A stretch of DNA of 64,000 nucleotides from Paucimonas lemoignei (GCF_004342585.1 NZ_SLZQ01000008.1:1-64000); one strand, 5' to 3'. Shown: positions 24,223-34,105, counted from the first letter of the stretch. The notes: generated by a model from the sequence alone, not told the origin. A program made the numbers and translations.

Positions 24223-25428
24223 ATGACAACGCATAACAACAACCTGGAAAAAGAAGACGTCATTCCACCTGGCGTGATTGCGCCGATCAAGATGATCAAT
24301 GGTGTGGTCGATGAAACTGCCACCCTGCTGCAAGATAGCGGCTCGATGAAATTTGGCGAAGGCGTCATTGCCGGATCAATCGGCTTCACGCTTGGACTGC
24401 TGTGCCTGCTAGGCGTGATCGCCTTTCATTTCCCGGAATACCTGACGACTCCGGAATTGCGCAAGCAGTATTCAGTCGATCTGCTGCGGCAAATCCTGTT
24501 TTACTCATTGATTGTCGCCGGCGGCATTTCATTGGGAAGCATCATTCTCCGCAAGCAGCGAGGCTTGAGCATCACCACTTTATGCATGGTCCTGATCGCC
24601 ATTGCCCTGGGCGGGTCACGCGTTCCTGTAGGTGACTTTCCGGACAATACCCCGTACATCGGCCTCGACTGGTTCATCCTGGATTTGCTGGGTTCGACGC
24701 TGATCTTTGTCTTGCTCGAAAAGCTGTTCCCGCTTTATAAGAAACAGGCTGTATTCAGAAAAGAATGGCAGACCGACCTGGTGCACTTCCTGGTGAACCA
24801 CTTCCTGGTCGGCTTGATCCTGCTGATCGTGAACTTCCTGATCCACAAGGTCTTCGGCTGGATGGTGCACAGCGAATTTCAATCGTGGGTTCGCGCCATC
24901 CATTTCCTGCCGCAGCTTTTGCTCTGCATCCTGGTGGCCGACTTCATGCAATACTGGGTGCACCGCGCCTATCACGAGATCCCCTTCCTCTGGAAATTCC
25001 ATGCCGTGCACCACAGCGCCAAGACCATGGACTGGATCGCCGGCTCGCGCATGCATGTGCTCGAACTGATTTTCACGCGCGTCTGCGTGCTCGGCCCCCT
25101 CTATGTCTTCGGCTTTGAAAAATCGGTGATGGATGCCTACATTATCGTGGTTGGCTTCCAGGCGGTATTCAATCACGCCAACGTTCACATCCCCTGGGGA
25201 CCGTTGAAATACCTGGTGGTTACGCCGGACTTCCATCATTGGCATCATTCTTCGGATGACGCCGCCATCGACAAGAATTACGCCGCGCACTACGCATTTC
25301 TTGATCATATTTTCAGAACCGCCGTTAAGACGGACCGCCAGTTCCCAGAAAAATACGGTGTCGTAGGGGACTATGTGCCAAACGGTTTCGTCAAGCAGCA
25401 ACTATTTCCCTTCAAGCGCCAGACGTAA
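24223..25428 (+). CDS. Sterol desaturase/fatty acid hydroxylase family membrane protein
   Basis: This 401-residue integral membrane di-iron enzyme has about eight hydrophobic segments. The C-terminal half carries the three histidine clusters of the family: HRAYHEIP (about residue 247), HAVHHSAKTMDW (about 259) and, later, HANVHIPWGP with FHHWHHSSDD (about 340-350). These bind two irons for O2-dependent hydroxylation or desaturation of a lipid. The substrate is unknown. The N-terminal 100 residues form an extra four-helix membrane part not needed for catalysis. No strong ribosome binding site precedes the ATG. A bidirectional terminator follows. Confidence 0.92.
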   Translation: MTTHNNNLEKEDVIPPGVIAPIKMINGVVDETATLLQDSGSMKFGEGVIAGSIGFTLGLLCLLGVIAFHFPEYLTTPELRKQYSVDLLRQILFYSLIVAGGISLGSIILRKQRGLSITTLCMVLIAIALGGSRVPVGDFPDNTPYIGLDWFILDLLGSTLIFVLLEKLFPLYKKQAVFRKEWQTDLVHFLVNHFLVGLILLIVNFLIHKVFGWMVHSEFQSWVRAIHFLPQLLLCILVADFMQYWVHRAYHEIPFLWKFHAVHHSAKTMDWIAGSRMHVLELIFTRVCVLGPLYVFGFEKSVMDAYIIVVGFQAVFNHANVHIPWGPLKYLVVTPDFHHWHHSSDDAAIDKNYAAHYAFLDHIFRTAVKTDRQFPEKYGVVGDYVPNGFVKQQLFPFKRQT

Positions 25429-25521
25429 ATAGCTGAAGTGAAGCGGCACTAGCGAGCCATTGCAGGAATTGACCTGAACTTTATTGGCCAGGCCTTTTCT
25501 CTCAACCGGGATACAAATGCA

Positions 25522-25552
25522 AAAGGGGCTGTGATCTTTTCACAGCCCCTTT
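25522..25552. terminator. Bidirectional terminator
   Basis: A 13-bp stem (AAAGGGGCTGTGA with TCACAGCCCCTTT) and a 5-nt loop lie between the convergent hydroxylase and J-domain genes. A and T runs on either side fit termination on both strands. Confidence 0.85.
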
Positions 25553-25624
25553 CATTTGCAGCGAGCCTTGTCAGTCTTCCATCGGCATGCGCATTCTTAG
25601 CCAGGGCAGACTTCCCTTCCGGTT

Positions 25625-26611
25625 TTAAAATTGCGTCACCTGCAAGCCAATGCTTTCCATGCTGGTGCCGGTTGCGCTATCCAGCCTGACCGTCACCTGG
25701 GTTTGCGCAGCGCTGCCTGCGTCTTCATGGATGACAATTTTCTCCCGCGCCTGCCTGCCATAATCCAGGCTGACATAACGCAGATCATAGCGGCCCGGAC
25801 TTACATTCCTGAGAGTGAACTCGCCATGTGCAGGAATATAGAATTCGCGTACCGGTAGTTCATAAAGTCCCCGCACTTCGATCAGCTTGGCATAAACATC
25901 GCTAGTATTGTCGGCATTGGCGACTACCATGGTGATATTTCCGTCGTCATTGAGGATCGGCGCATCCTTCAGGTAAGCGGCACCATTCGGCCATGCCTGT
26001 CCATTTGGCGCCTGATGCGGGCGAACATATCTTGCGGACGCCGCATTCGGCAGCGAAATGGAAGTCGCCTTGGCCAGCACTAGTTGCGGAGAGCTTGATG
26101 GCGCATGACGCGGCTCCAACGTCACGGGAGCCGGCGCCTCTTGCGGCCAATCTACCCCTGCTTGAAACGGCTGCTCTTCCGGATATGTTACGGCTATGGC
26201 TGTTAGGACCATTGTCGCCACAGCGATGGCATACACTCCCGCGTGCTGCCAGACGTGCGAAGCACCAGTCTGCAGAAGCCTGTTGGCGAATGCGTATCTG
26301 AACCTTGTTATTGGCAGCCTGGAAGCGAGCTGCAACGCCAGGCTTTTCCAAGTGGGAAGAATGGTTGCGATAAGTCCATGCAGGCTTTCCTGTTCGGCTA
26401 GCCAGTCGTCGTAAGCCTTGCGCTTGGATGAAGAAGACAATATGTCGTAGGACACGTTGATGATTGCCATGGTGCGATTCGTGTCGGCCGATCCGGCGTT
26501 AAGGTCAGGATGGTATTGCCGGCACAGCGCCTTGTAGGCAGCGCGAATTACTTCATGGGGTGCGTCGCGGGTGACATTCAGAATGTCATAGTGGGTCAGA
26601 GCCAGCTTCAT
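25625..26611 (-). CDS. J-domain (DnaJ-like) membrane protein
   Basis: This 328-residue protein has an N-terminal J-domain (about 5-70) containing the HPD motif in CRQYHPDLNAG, which should stimulate a DnaK-type ATPase. A transmembrane helix (about 140-160, GVYAIAVATMVLTAIAVTY) is followed by a C-terminal domain of about 120 residues rich in beta strands (FTLRNVSPGRYDLRYVSLDYG), resembling carboxypeptidase-like regulatory or DUF-type beta-sandwiches. There are no Gly/Phe or zinc-finger regions, so this is a class C J-protein. It lies between the exporter locus and the hydroxylase but shares no obvious operon with either. Confidence 0.88.
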   Translation of the reverse strand: MKLALTHYDILNVTRDAPHEVIRAAYKALCRQYHPDLNAGSADTNRTMAIINVSYDILSSSSKRKAYDDWLAEQESLHGLIATILPTWKSLALQLASRLPITRFRYAFANRLLQTGASHVWQHAGVYAIAVATMVLTAIAVTYPEEQPFQAGVDWPQEAPAPVTLEPRHAPSSSPQLVLAKATSISLPNAASARYVRPHQAPNGQAWPNGAAYLKDAPILNDDGNITMVVANADNTSDVYAKLIEVRGLYELPVREFYIPAHGEFTLRNVSPGRYDLRYVSLDYGRQAREKIVIHEDAGSAAQTQVTVRLDSATGTSMESIGLQVTQF

Positions 26612-26929
26612 GGAAGGCTCACTCGCGTATCAAGCATTGTCTGTCTCCCATCGCCGCACTATTCAACTGTCGATCCGCTTTTATCAGCCGCAGTTGATAT
26701 TCATGTTATTAGGGCGCTTACTACATCAATGTCACACCTGCCAAATTGCTTCAAACTTAGGTGTAGATCAGCAATCCTACTGATATGTCGATTGCGTGAA
26801 TATGATTAAAAGCAAAATGAAAGTGCAATCACGACGTTTTTATTAGCTGGCGATAATTATCATTTCTGCCGGCAAATCCAGGAGGCGATCAGATTTAGCG
26901 ATTAGACTTGCGAGCTTTCCGCTCATTCG
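26612..26929. other. AT-rich intergenic region
   Basis: This stretch lies between the stop of the sigma54 activator gene and the start of the J-domain gene, both on the minus strand. It probably holds the J-domain gene promoter. No coding sequence or clear terminator is seen. Confidence 0.4.
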
Positions 26930-28252
26930 TCACACCCGGTTTCCTTCATGTGGCGGCACATCACGCCGGCGAAAATCCTTGGAATGGATGCCATGCTTTT
27001 TTAGCAGCATTTGCAAATGCGAGCGGTTCATGTCGCAACGCCGCGCCAGTTCGGATACCGTACCGCCCACTTCGCGCAAGCCACGTTCCAGGAAAGCACG
27101 TTCGGCTTCATCGCTGGCGGCACGCTTGGCATCGCTGAGCGATATCGCCGCGCCGGCAATGATGGCAGCGGCGGCAGCCGTACTGTCGGCGGCTGATTCG
27201 TTACTGCTTTGCGGACGCGGACGTATATCGACCGGCAAATGTTCGATGCCGGCAGTATCGCCGGCCAGGCAGGTAATCCGGTAGATCAGGTTGCGCAATT
27301 CGCGGATATTGCCCGGGTAGGCATAATTCAGCAGGAAGTCACGCAGGCGAGGCGTCATTTTCACCGGTCGGCGTTTCAGGGCTTCGGCAGCCTCATCGCA
27401 GAAATAGGAAAACAGCAGCGGGATTTCATCCTTGCGTTCGCGCAGCGGCGGCAAGCTGACATGGATGACGCTCAGCCGATAAAACAGGTCTTCCCGAAAC
27501 AGGCCCTGCTCCGAAAGCTTACGCAGGTTTTTGTTGGTGGCGGCGACGATGCGCGTATCGACGGCAATCGCCTCGTCGGCCCCGACGCGCTGGATTTCCT
27601 GCGATTGCAACACGCGCAAGAGCTTCACCTGCCCGGTCAGCGGCAATTCGCCGATCTCATCCAGGAAGATGGTGCCGTGATGCGCGCTTTCGAATTTGCC
27701 CTTGCGGTCGTTAGCCGCGCCCGTGAAGGCGCCCTTCTTGTGGCCGAACAGTTCCGACTCCAGCAGGTTTTCGGGAATGGCGCCGCAGTTGACGGAGATG
27801 AATGGCTTGTCGGCGCGCGAACCATTGGCATGGATCACCTTCGCCATCAATTCCTTGCCGGTGCCGGATTCACCATCGATCAGGACAGGCAAGTCGGTCG
27901 GCGCGGCTTTTTCCGCGACTTCCAATGCATCCAGCAAGCGGGGATTGTCGCCGAAGGTTCCTTCGAATACGAAGCTGCGCGCCAGCAGCGCGCGCCGCCG
28001 CTCGCCCGGCGATTGCACGACCTTGACACCCTCGCCGCTTGCCGCCTGCACGAAGCGTTCCTTGTGCGACAGCTGCATGACTTCGTCGCGCAAGCCATTG
28101 GCCTGCCGCAGCAGCTTTTCGATTTCCGGCCTGTCCAGCTTGGAAGCCCAGCGCAGGCGCGAACGCAGGATCTCGATTTTTTCGAGCAAGCCGGCATAAG
28201 ACAATGCCGAGCTGCCCTGCTGCACTTCCTGGTCGAGTATCTTCATTGCCAC
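26930..28252 (-). CDS. Sigma54-dependent transcriptional activator without receiver domain
   Basis: This is a 440-residue enhancer-binding protein. The N-terminal region (about 1-85) is coiled-coil-like and has no phosphoacceptor domain. A complete AAA+ domain follows (about 95-330): Walker A GESGTGKE, the sigma54-contacting GAFTGA loop, Walker B GTIFLDEIGE and the arginine-finger region. The C-terminus carries a Fis-type helix-turn-helix (VSELARRCDMNRSHLQMLLKKHG). The best start is GTG at 28252, with GAGG 7 nt upstream. The gene is 18 nt downstream of the C39 exporter gene and appears co-transcribed with it and the prolyl isomerase gene. It is the natural candidate for activating the sigma54 promoters of the peptide operons; this link is inferred. 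Confidence 0.93.
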   Translation of the reverse strand: MAMKILDQEVQQGSSALSYAGLLEKIEILRSRLRWASKLDRPEIEKLLRQANGLRDEVMQLSHKERFVQAASGEGVKVVQSPGERRRALLARSFVFEGTFGDNPRLLDALEVAEKAAPTDLPVLIDGESGTGKELMAKVIHANGSRADKPFISVNCGAIPENLLESELFGHKKGAFTGAANDRKGKFESAHHGTIFLDEIGELPLTGQVKLLRVLQSQEIQRVGADEAIAVDTRIVAATNKNLRKLSEQGLFREDLFYRLSVIHVSLPPLRERKDEIPLLFSYFCDEAAEALKRRPVKMTPRLRDFLLNYAYPGNIRELRNLIYRITCLAGDTAGIEHLPVDIRPRPQSSNESAADSTAAAAAIIAGAAISLSDAKRAASDEAERAFLERGLREVGGTVSELARRCDMNRSHLQMLLKKHGIHSKDFRRRDVPPHEGNRV

Positions 28253-28270
28253 TATTGCACCTCGTCGCTG

Positions 28271-31200
28271 TTACCCTGCGCTGCTCAATTGCTTTTGCAC
28301 CAGCTGGTAATACATGCCCTTCCTCGCCACCAGTTCTTCGTGCCTGCCCTGTTCCACCACGCCGCCTTCGTACAAAACGAGGATCTTATCGGCCCGCATG
28401 ATGGTGGAAAGGCGGTGAGCAATGATCACGGCAGTGCGGCCCTTGAGAATCTCGCTCATGTTGCCGATGATATTGCTCTCAGACTGGGTATCCAGCGCCG
28501 AAGTTGCCTCATCAAAGATCAGCAGGCGAGGATCGTGGTAAAGCGCGCGCGCAATACACAGCCGCTGAATCTGACCGCCTGACAAGCCGACGCCCCGCTC
28601 GCCCACCACCTGCTCATATCGCAGGGGCAGCTTGCTGATGAAGGCATGCGCATCGGCCATCTTGGCCACTTCCTCGATGCGGCGACGATCCGGGCTGTCG
28701 TCACCGCTGGCGATGTTTTCCGCGATGGTGCCGGAAAACAGCAGGTTACTCTGCATGACATAGCCGACCTGGGCGCGGTAATACTCCTTGTCGATCAGGC
28801 TCATGTCATAGCCATCCACCAGCATCTTGCCTTCGGTCGGCGGATAGAATCCGACCAAGAGCTTGGCCAATGTCGTCTTGCCGGAACCGCTGCGGCCGAC
28901 GATGGCGACCAATTCACCCGGCTTGATGTCGAGATTGATGTTTTCCAGTACGTACGCGGTCTCTTCGCCGCCGTAGCGGAAGTAGATGCCTTCCAGCTTG
29001 ATCTCACCCTGCAAGTCCGGAAGCAATATCCGTGACGGCATATCTTCGGGCTTTTGTTCTGGTTCCATGTCCAGCACATCGCCCAGGCGCTCCATCGCCA
29101 CGCCGGCATCATTCAACTGGTTCCACAGATTGACCAGGCCCATCAGCGGCGCCAGCACGCTGCCCATCAAGGCATTGAATGCCATCAGCTGACCAATCGT
29201 GAGTTCCCGTGCCAGCACCAGGCTTGCCCCCATCCATAGAATGGCGATGGTGGTAGCGGAATTCAGTATCTGGCCGATCAGCGAAACAAAAATATGGAAG
29301 GTTTGCGCGCGGTACTGCACCTCCAGCGCCTTGGCATACTTGCGTTCCCATTTCAACCGCACCGGCCGCTCGATCCCCATGCCCTTGACGGTTTCCACGC
29401 CGCCCAGCGCTTCCATCAAAAAAGACTGGGCATCGGTAGAGACGTTGAACACTTCGCGCGCATATCCCTTGAGCCTGGGTGTGGCCAGTACCGTCAGCGC
29501 AATGATGGGAATAACAAAAGCAATCAGCAGCAGCGTCAGCTTGACGTTATAGAAAAACATGATGGTGAAGTAGATAAACACCATCAAGAGATTCAGCACC
29601 GTCGTCACTGTCGATTCTGTGAGAAAGGCGCGAATGGTCTGATTTTCCTGGAAGCGCGCCAGGATATCGCCGGTCTTGCGCTTGGCAAAAAAGGAAAATG
29701 GCAGCGACATCGCATGCTTGAAAAAATGCGACATCATGGAGAAATCCAGGTTGCGCACCATGAAGCTGGCCAGGAAGGAGCGGATGGTGCTCATCACCTG
29801 GGTAAAGATGTTGGAGATCACCAGACCCAGGATCAGCAGATGCAGCAGGCTGACATTCTGGTGCACGATCACGCCATCCAGGATGTTCTGGATAATAATC
29901 GGCGGCACCAGCCCCAGCACCTGGATGACGAAGGTCGCGAGGAACAGGTGCGCGAGAATCTTGCGATAAGGCTGGAGATAGGCGACAAAGCGTACCCATG
30001 GCGAACGCGCGGCCGCCATCTGCACCAGGTTCTGTCCCGGACTGAACAACAGGCAGGTGCCGCTCCAGCCGCGCTCGAATTCCGCGATGCCCATCTTCCG
30101 GAATCCCACAGCCGGGTCGGCAAGCCATACCTGGTCCTTGGAGACGCCGTACACCACCACGTAGTGATAGCCTTCCCAGTGAATGATGAATGGCAGCTCG
30201 AAACCCTGCAGCGCATCGAAAGTACATTGCACGCCACGCGTGGTAAAGCCTAGCGATTCTCCAGCACGCGCCAGGCTGTCGAGCGTGGCGCCCTGCGTAG
30301 TGACATTGGCCAGTTCGCGCAACTTACCCAGCGTCATGGAAATGCCATAGTGCTTGCACATCATCGCCAGGCAAGCGGCGCCGCAATCCATTTCCTCGGC
30401 CTGTTCGATCCAGGCAAAGCGTTTGATCACTTTCTCGCCGAATTTCGGCTGCGATTTCAAGTCCAGCACCACCGGGCGCTTGCGGCGCTCGGCGAGCTTC
30501 TTTTGCCGCTCCAGCTCGCGCTCGACGGCGCGCATGCGCTCTTCCAGGATGTCGCGCAGCTTGGGATTGCGCTCCAGGATCAGGTGCACGGTCTTTTCGG
30601 GAATGACCAGCAACGTGGCATCGCTCACGGCGCTGGCCGTGGCGAATTGTTCCTGCCGCATCAGGCAGGCTTTTTCACCGAAGATGTCGCCAGGACCAAG
30701 CGCGGCGAGCGCAAACTCATCGCCGCCTTCGCTGCGCGAGATTTTCACCTGGCCATGCCGGATCACATACAGGCGCCGGTCTTCGCGCGCATCCTGCCTG
30801 AGGATTTCGCGGCCGGCGGGTATGCGCTTGATGCCGACGCTTCTGACGAACTCTTCGAGTTCCTTGCGGTCGACCTTGCCTTTCAGGTCGAACAGCCGCG
30901 CCACCACGCCGCCGGCGGAACTGATCGCGACGTAACTCGCAATGAAATCCTGCGCCGCCGGGTTTTGCGCCAGCATGGGCGCGATCGCCGCACGTGGAAT
31001 GAACAGCAACTCGGTCTTGCCGGAAGAACGCACCGAATACTCGTGGCGATGTTCGCGCAGCATGGCGAGTTCGGCAAACACTTCCCCCGTCTTGCGTACG
31101 CCCAGGCTGCTTTCCTTGCCGCGCTCTTCGGTAAAGACGCGCACCGAGCCTGATTTCACCACATACAAGCCATCGGCCGGTTCGCCTGCCTTGCAGATAT

Positions 31201-31345
31201 TGTCGCCAAATGCATAAAAGCGCGACTGGGCCTGGGTCGCCAATTGTTCCAGTGCCGTACGCGAGAACGATGCCAGAAGCTCGACGGTGCCGAGAAAATC
31301 AGCAAGGGCTGGCGCGCTGGTTGCTGGGGTCGAAGGGACATCCAT
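28271..31345 (-). CDS. C39-peptidase ABC exporter with two cyclic-nucleotide-binding-type domains
   Basis: This 1024-residue peptidase-containing ABC transporter should cleave double-glycine leaders and export the cores. Domain order: two CRP-like cNMP-binding domains (about 15-135 and 150-265), C39 peptidase (about 305-440; Gln and Cys in EQAEEMDCGAAC, His in GYHYVVVYG, Asp in LADPA), a six-helix transmembrane domain (about 460-740) and an ATPase (Walker A GRSGSGKTT near 818, signature LSGGQIQR, Walker B LLIFDEATSALD). All catalytic residues are present. This architecture is known from NHLM-type and cyanobacterial peptide exporters. It lies 23 nt downstream of the prolyl isomerase gene. The eight peptides are the obvious substrates; HlyD and TolC partners are at 2.0-6.6 kb. 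Confidence 0.95.
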   Translation of the reverse strand: MDVPSTPATSAPALADFLGTVELLASFSRTALEQLATQAQSRFYAFGDNICKAGEPADGLYVVKSGSVRVFTEERGKESSLGVRKTGEVFAELAMLREHRHEYSVRSSGKTELLFIPRAAIAPMLAQNPAAQDFIASYVAISSAGGVVARLFDLKGKVDRKELEEFVRSVGIKRIPAGREILRQDAREDRRLYVIRHGQVKISRSEGGDEFALAALGPGDIFGEKACLMRQEQFATASAVSDATLLVIPEKTVHLILERNPKLRDILEERMRAVERELERQKKLAERRKRPVVLDLKSQPKFGEKVIKRFAWIEQAEEMDCGAACLAMMCKHYGISMTLGKLRELANVTTQGATLDSLARAGESLGFTTRGVQCTFDALQGFELPFIIHWEGYHYVVVYGVSKDQVWLADPAVGFRKMGIAEFERGWSGTCLLFSPGQNLVQMAAARSPWVRFVAYLQPYRKILAHLFLATFVIQVLGLVPPIIIQNILDGVIVHQNVSLLHLLILGLVISNIFTQVMSTIRSFLASFMVRNLDFSMMSHFFKHAMSLPFSFFAKRKTGDILARFQENQTIRAFLTESTVTTVLNLLMVFIYFTIMFFYNVKLTLLLIAFVIPIIALTVLATPRLKGYAREVFNVSTDAQSFLMEALGGVETVKGMGIERPVRLKWERKYAKALEVQYRAQTFHIFVSLIGQILNSATTIAILWMGASLVLARELTIGQLMAFNALMGSVLAPLMGLVNLWNQLNDAGVAMERLGDVLDMEPEQKPEDMPSRILLPDLQGEIKLEGIYFRYGGEETAYVLENINLDIKPGELVAIVGRSGSGKTTLAKLLVGFYPPTEGKMLVDGYDMSLIDKEYYRAQVGYVMQSNLLFSGTIAENIASGDDSPDRRRIEEVAKMADAHAFISKLPLRYEQVVGERGVGLSGGQIQRLCIARALYHDPRLLIFDEATSALDTQSESNIIGNMSEILKGRTAVIIAHRLSTIMRADKILVLYEGGVVEQGRHEELVARKGMYYQLVQKQLSSAG

Positions 31346-31368
31346 GTGGGCGCCTGTTCAGGTTACCG

Positions 31369-32121
31369 TCAATGCGTCTCGATAATGTGCTCCTGCGCCC
31401 TTGCCGCCAGCCATTCCTCGCGCAGCAGCCGGCGTACTTCGGTAGCGGTATCCTCGTCGAGCGTGGCAGGATGCTTGGCGTTGACTGCGAATATTTCGTA
31501 AAACTCCCCATCGGGAGAAGGAAACGGCCCGAGCAGGTCACCGACATCGGCATTGAAGACCTTTGCCTCGACATCGGTTTTCAGCGAGCCGCGCAAGACC
31601 TTGCCGATGACGCCGCCGTGTTCGCGCGTATCGGCAATGGAATGCTCACGCGCCATTTCGGCAAAACTGTCCGGCTCTTCTTCAAGATAGGAAATCATTT
31701 CCTTGGCTTTGTCCTCGGTATCCAGGACGATGTGGCTGACCTCGATGCTATCGAAGCGCGGGGAATGCAGCTTGAAGTATTCCTCCACCGCGCTGTCGCT
31801 GCACACCTTTTCCATCATTTTTTCCTGGTACAGGCTGTCGGTGATGAAGGCCTCGAAGTCATCCAGCGTGATGCCCAGGGCATCGAAATAGTGGTTGGTG
31901 TCGGCGGCGCGGTGCAGGCCCTGCACGCGGCGGAACTGGTCGGCGCGCTCCTGTATCTCATCGGGCGTGACGACGATGCCCTGGCGTTTGGCGGCCCGCA
32001 CCGTCAGCTTGTCGCGCACCAGCTGCTCGATCAGCCCCTGGAACTGCCCGGTGAGCTTCAGTATCTTGACGAAATCTTCGACGCCTACGACTTCATCGTC
32101 GATCCGCACTATTGCCGTCAT
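31369..32121 (-). CDS. Parvulin-type peptidyl-prolyl isomerase (SurA/PpiC-like)
   Basis: This 250-residue protein starts MTAIVRIDDEVV with a strong GGAGAAGAG Shine-Dalgarno just upstream; a longer in-frame extension was rejected for that reason. An N-terminal SurA-like helical chaperone region (about 10-110) is followed by a PpiC domain (about 120-225; VSHIVLDTEDKAKEMI, FAEMAREHSIADTREHGGVIG, FPSPDGEFYEIFAV). It has no signal peptide, so it probably works in the cytoplasm. Parvulin-like proteins often sit beside C39 exporters of the NHLM and cyanobacterial types, where they are thought to keep precursors export-competent. It is the first gene of the exporter operon. Confidence 0.9.
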   Translation of the reverse strand: MTAIVRIDDEVVGVEDFVKILKLTGQFQGLIEQLVRDKLTVRAAKRQGIVVTPDEIQERADQFRRVQGLHRAADTNHYFDALGITLDDFEAFITDSLYQEKMMEKVCSDSAVEEYFKLHSPRFDSIEVSHIVLDTEDKAKEMISYLEEEPDSFAEMAREHSIADTREHGGVIGKVLRGSLKTDVEAKVFNADVGDLLGPFPSPDGEFYEIFAVNAKHPATLDEDTATEVRRLLREEWLAARAQEHIIETH

Positions 32122-32461
32122 ATTCTCTTCTCCTTGGCCTGATCCCTCCATTCCGGCGAATGCTTCCGGATGAAGCCACCCTGTTTGCTTACCGGCACAG
32201 AAGATGTACTCGCGTGATGAAATATTTTGAATTCCCGCAATTGGATTTAGACGGCTTGCCATTGAAACCGGTTCATCTCCCTGTCAGAGAATTGGAGGCC
32301 GCGCAATCGAAAGGCATTTAACCAAGCCGCCTTGTGGCAATTGCAAAGAAAATCCGGGCTGAGCCAATGAAAAAATCGGGTAAAAAATCTTGCGAACTCT
32401 TCTTCGTTCCAGCGTCTATCTTTTACAATGAAAATGTTTAATGCCATGGAACAAGACAGGG

Positions 32462-34096
32462 ATGGAATCCATTGAAATTGTATTGGCAATGCTGTTGGCC
32501 GTCGTCGCCAGCGGCTACCTGGTGCGCGCGCTGCCAATCTCTTTGCCGCTACCGCTCGTGCAAATCGCCCTGGGCGCCGTCATATCGGGCGTATTCAAAC
32601 AAGGCGTCATCCTCGAACCACACATCTTCTTCCTGCTCTTTCTGCCGCCATTGCTATTTCTCGACGGCTGGCGCATCCCCAAGGATGGGCTCTTTCGCGA
32701 CAAGGCAACGATCCTGGAGCTTGCATTTGGACTGGTCATATTCACCGTGCTCGGCATCGGCTTGCTGGTGCACTGGATGATTCCGTCCATGCCGCTGCCG
32801 GTGGCGTTTGCGCTGGCGGCAATCGTCTCGCCGACCGACCCGGTGGCGGTCTCTTCCATCACGACGCGGGTGCCGATTCCTCGCCGGCTGATGCACATCC
32901 TGGAAGGCGAATCGCTGCTGAACGATGCTTCCGGCCTGGTCTGCTTCCGCTTCGCAGTAGCAGCGGCGATGACCGGGAGCTTTTCGCTGGCCAGCGCGTC
33001 ACTGACTTTTCTGTGGGTGGCCCTGGCGGGGCTGGGAATCGGCGCCGGAATCACGATGGGTATCAGCATTGCGCAACGCTGGCTGTCACACCACTTCGGC
33101 GAAGATGACGGCTCGTCGATCCTGGTCAGCTTGTTGACCCCGTTTGCCGCTTATCTTGCGGCGGAAACATTGCAAGCCTCCGGCATCCTCGCCGCCGTCG
33201 CCGCCGGCGTCACGATGAGCTACGTGGAATTGACCGGCCGCGCACTGGCCACCACGCGGCTGCATCGTTCAGCGGTCTGGGATACCGTGCAATTTTCTCT
33301 GAACGGCATCATGTTCGTCCTGCTGGGCGAACAGTTGCCCGGCATTGTGCACGGCGCCATGCAGACCGTTGAAACAGGTGAACATCTGGCGCCCGTGTGG
33401 CTGTTCGGTTATGCCCTGGCCATTTGCCTGGGATTGATCGTGCTGCGCTTTATCTGGGTATGGGCTTCTTTGCGCCTTACCCTGTTCCGTCGGCAGGGCG
33501 AGAATCATGAGCCGGTCAAATCGCACTGGCGCTTGCTGCTGGCGACATCCGTTGCCGGCGTGCGTGGCGCCATCACGCTGGCCGGCGTGCTGACCTTGCC
33601 GTTGCTGCTGCCGGATGGCACGCCTTTTCCCGCGCGAGATCTGGCGATTTTCCTTGCCACCGCGGTCATTCTGCTGACGCTGACCGTAGCCAGCATCGCC
33701 CTGCCCCGGCTGTTACGCGGGCTCGAAATCCCTCAGGAGGCCACCGCCTTGCAGGAAGAAGACCTGGCGCGCCAACATGCCGCCAGGGCCGCGATCGCCG
33801 CCATTGAAAGAACCCGGCGTCGCATGGCACGCGATGCGGCCGACGCCGATATCCATACCAAGGCAGCCTCCCGTGTCATTGGCGTATACCAGCACCGGCT
33901 CGAACAAAGTGCCGGCGGCGAAGGGGAAGCCAACCAATTGCGCCGGGCGGATCAGGCCGAGCGGACGTTGCGGCTGGCGGCGCTGGAAGCCGAGCGCAAT
34001 GAAGTATTCAAGCTGGCGCGGGAGCAGCGCATCTCTGATGCCACGTCCCGCAAGCTGGTACGCGAAATCGATCTGGTCGAGTCGCGCTATCGATAG
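32462..34096 (+). CDS. CPA1-family Na+/H+ antiporter
   Basis: This 544-residue membrane protein has about 12 transmembrane helices and the NhaP/YjcE-type signatures FLPPLLFLDGWRIP and IVSPTDPVAVSS, with the ion-binding Asp in SPTDP and the ND pair in GESLLNDASGLV. A hydrophilic cytoplasmic tail (about 425-544) is rich in Ala, Glu and Arg and probably regulatory. The start at 32462 follows a short AGG; an earlier in-frame ATG at 32441 lies seven codons upstream. It would exchange Na+ (or K+) for protons in pH or salt homeostasis. It is divergent from the exporter operon and not evidently linked to it. Confidence 0.93.
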   Translation: MESIEIVLAMLLAVVASGYLVRALPISLPLPLVQIALGAVISGVFKQGVILEPHIFFLLFLPPLLFLDGWRIPKDGLFRDKATILELAFGLVIFTVLGIGLLVHWMIPSMPLPVAFALAAIVSPTDPVAVSSITTRVPIPRRLMHILEGESLLNDASGLVCFRFAVAAAMTGSFSLASASLTFLWVALAGLGIGAGITMGISIAQRWLSHHFGEDDGSSILVSLLTPFAAYLAAETLQASGILAAVAAGVTMSYVELTGRALATTRLHRSAVWDTVQFSLNGIMFVLLGEQLPGIVHGAMQTVETGEHLAPVWLFGYALAICLGLIVLRFIWVWASLRLTLFRRQGENHEPVKSHWRLLLATSVAGVRGAITLAGVLTLPLLLPDGTPFPARDLAIFLATAVILLTLTVASIALPRLLRGLEIPQEATALQEEDLARQHAARAAIAAIERTRRRMARDAADADIHTKAASRVIGVYQHRLEQSAGGEGEANQLRRADQAERTLRLAALEAERNEVFKLAREQRISDATSRKLVREIDLVESRYR

Positions 34097-34105
34097 AAGA
34101 TCAGC

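Noticed and set aside
31210-32142. Long plus-strand open frame opposite the prolyl isomerase gene
   Set aside because: It is a shadow frame; the minus-strand product has clear SurA/PpiC features and a strong ribosome binding site.
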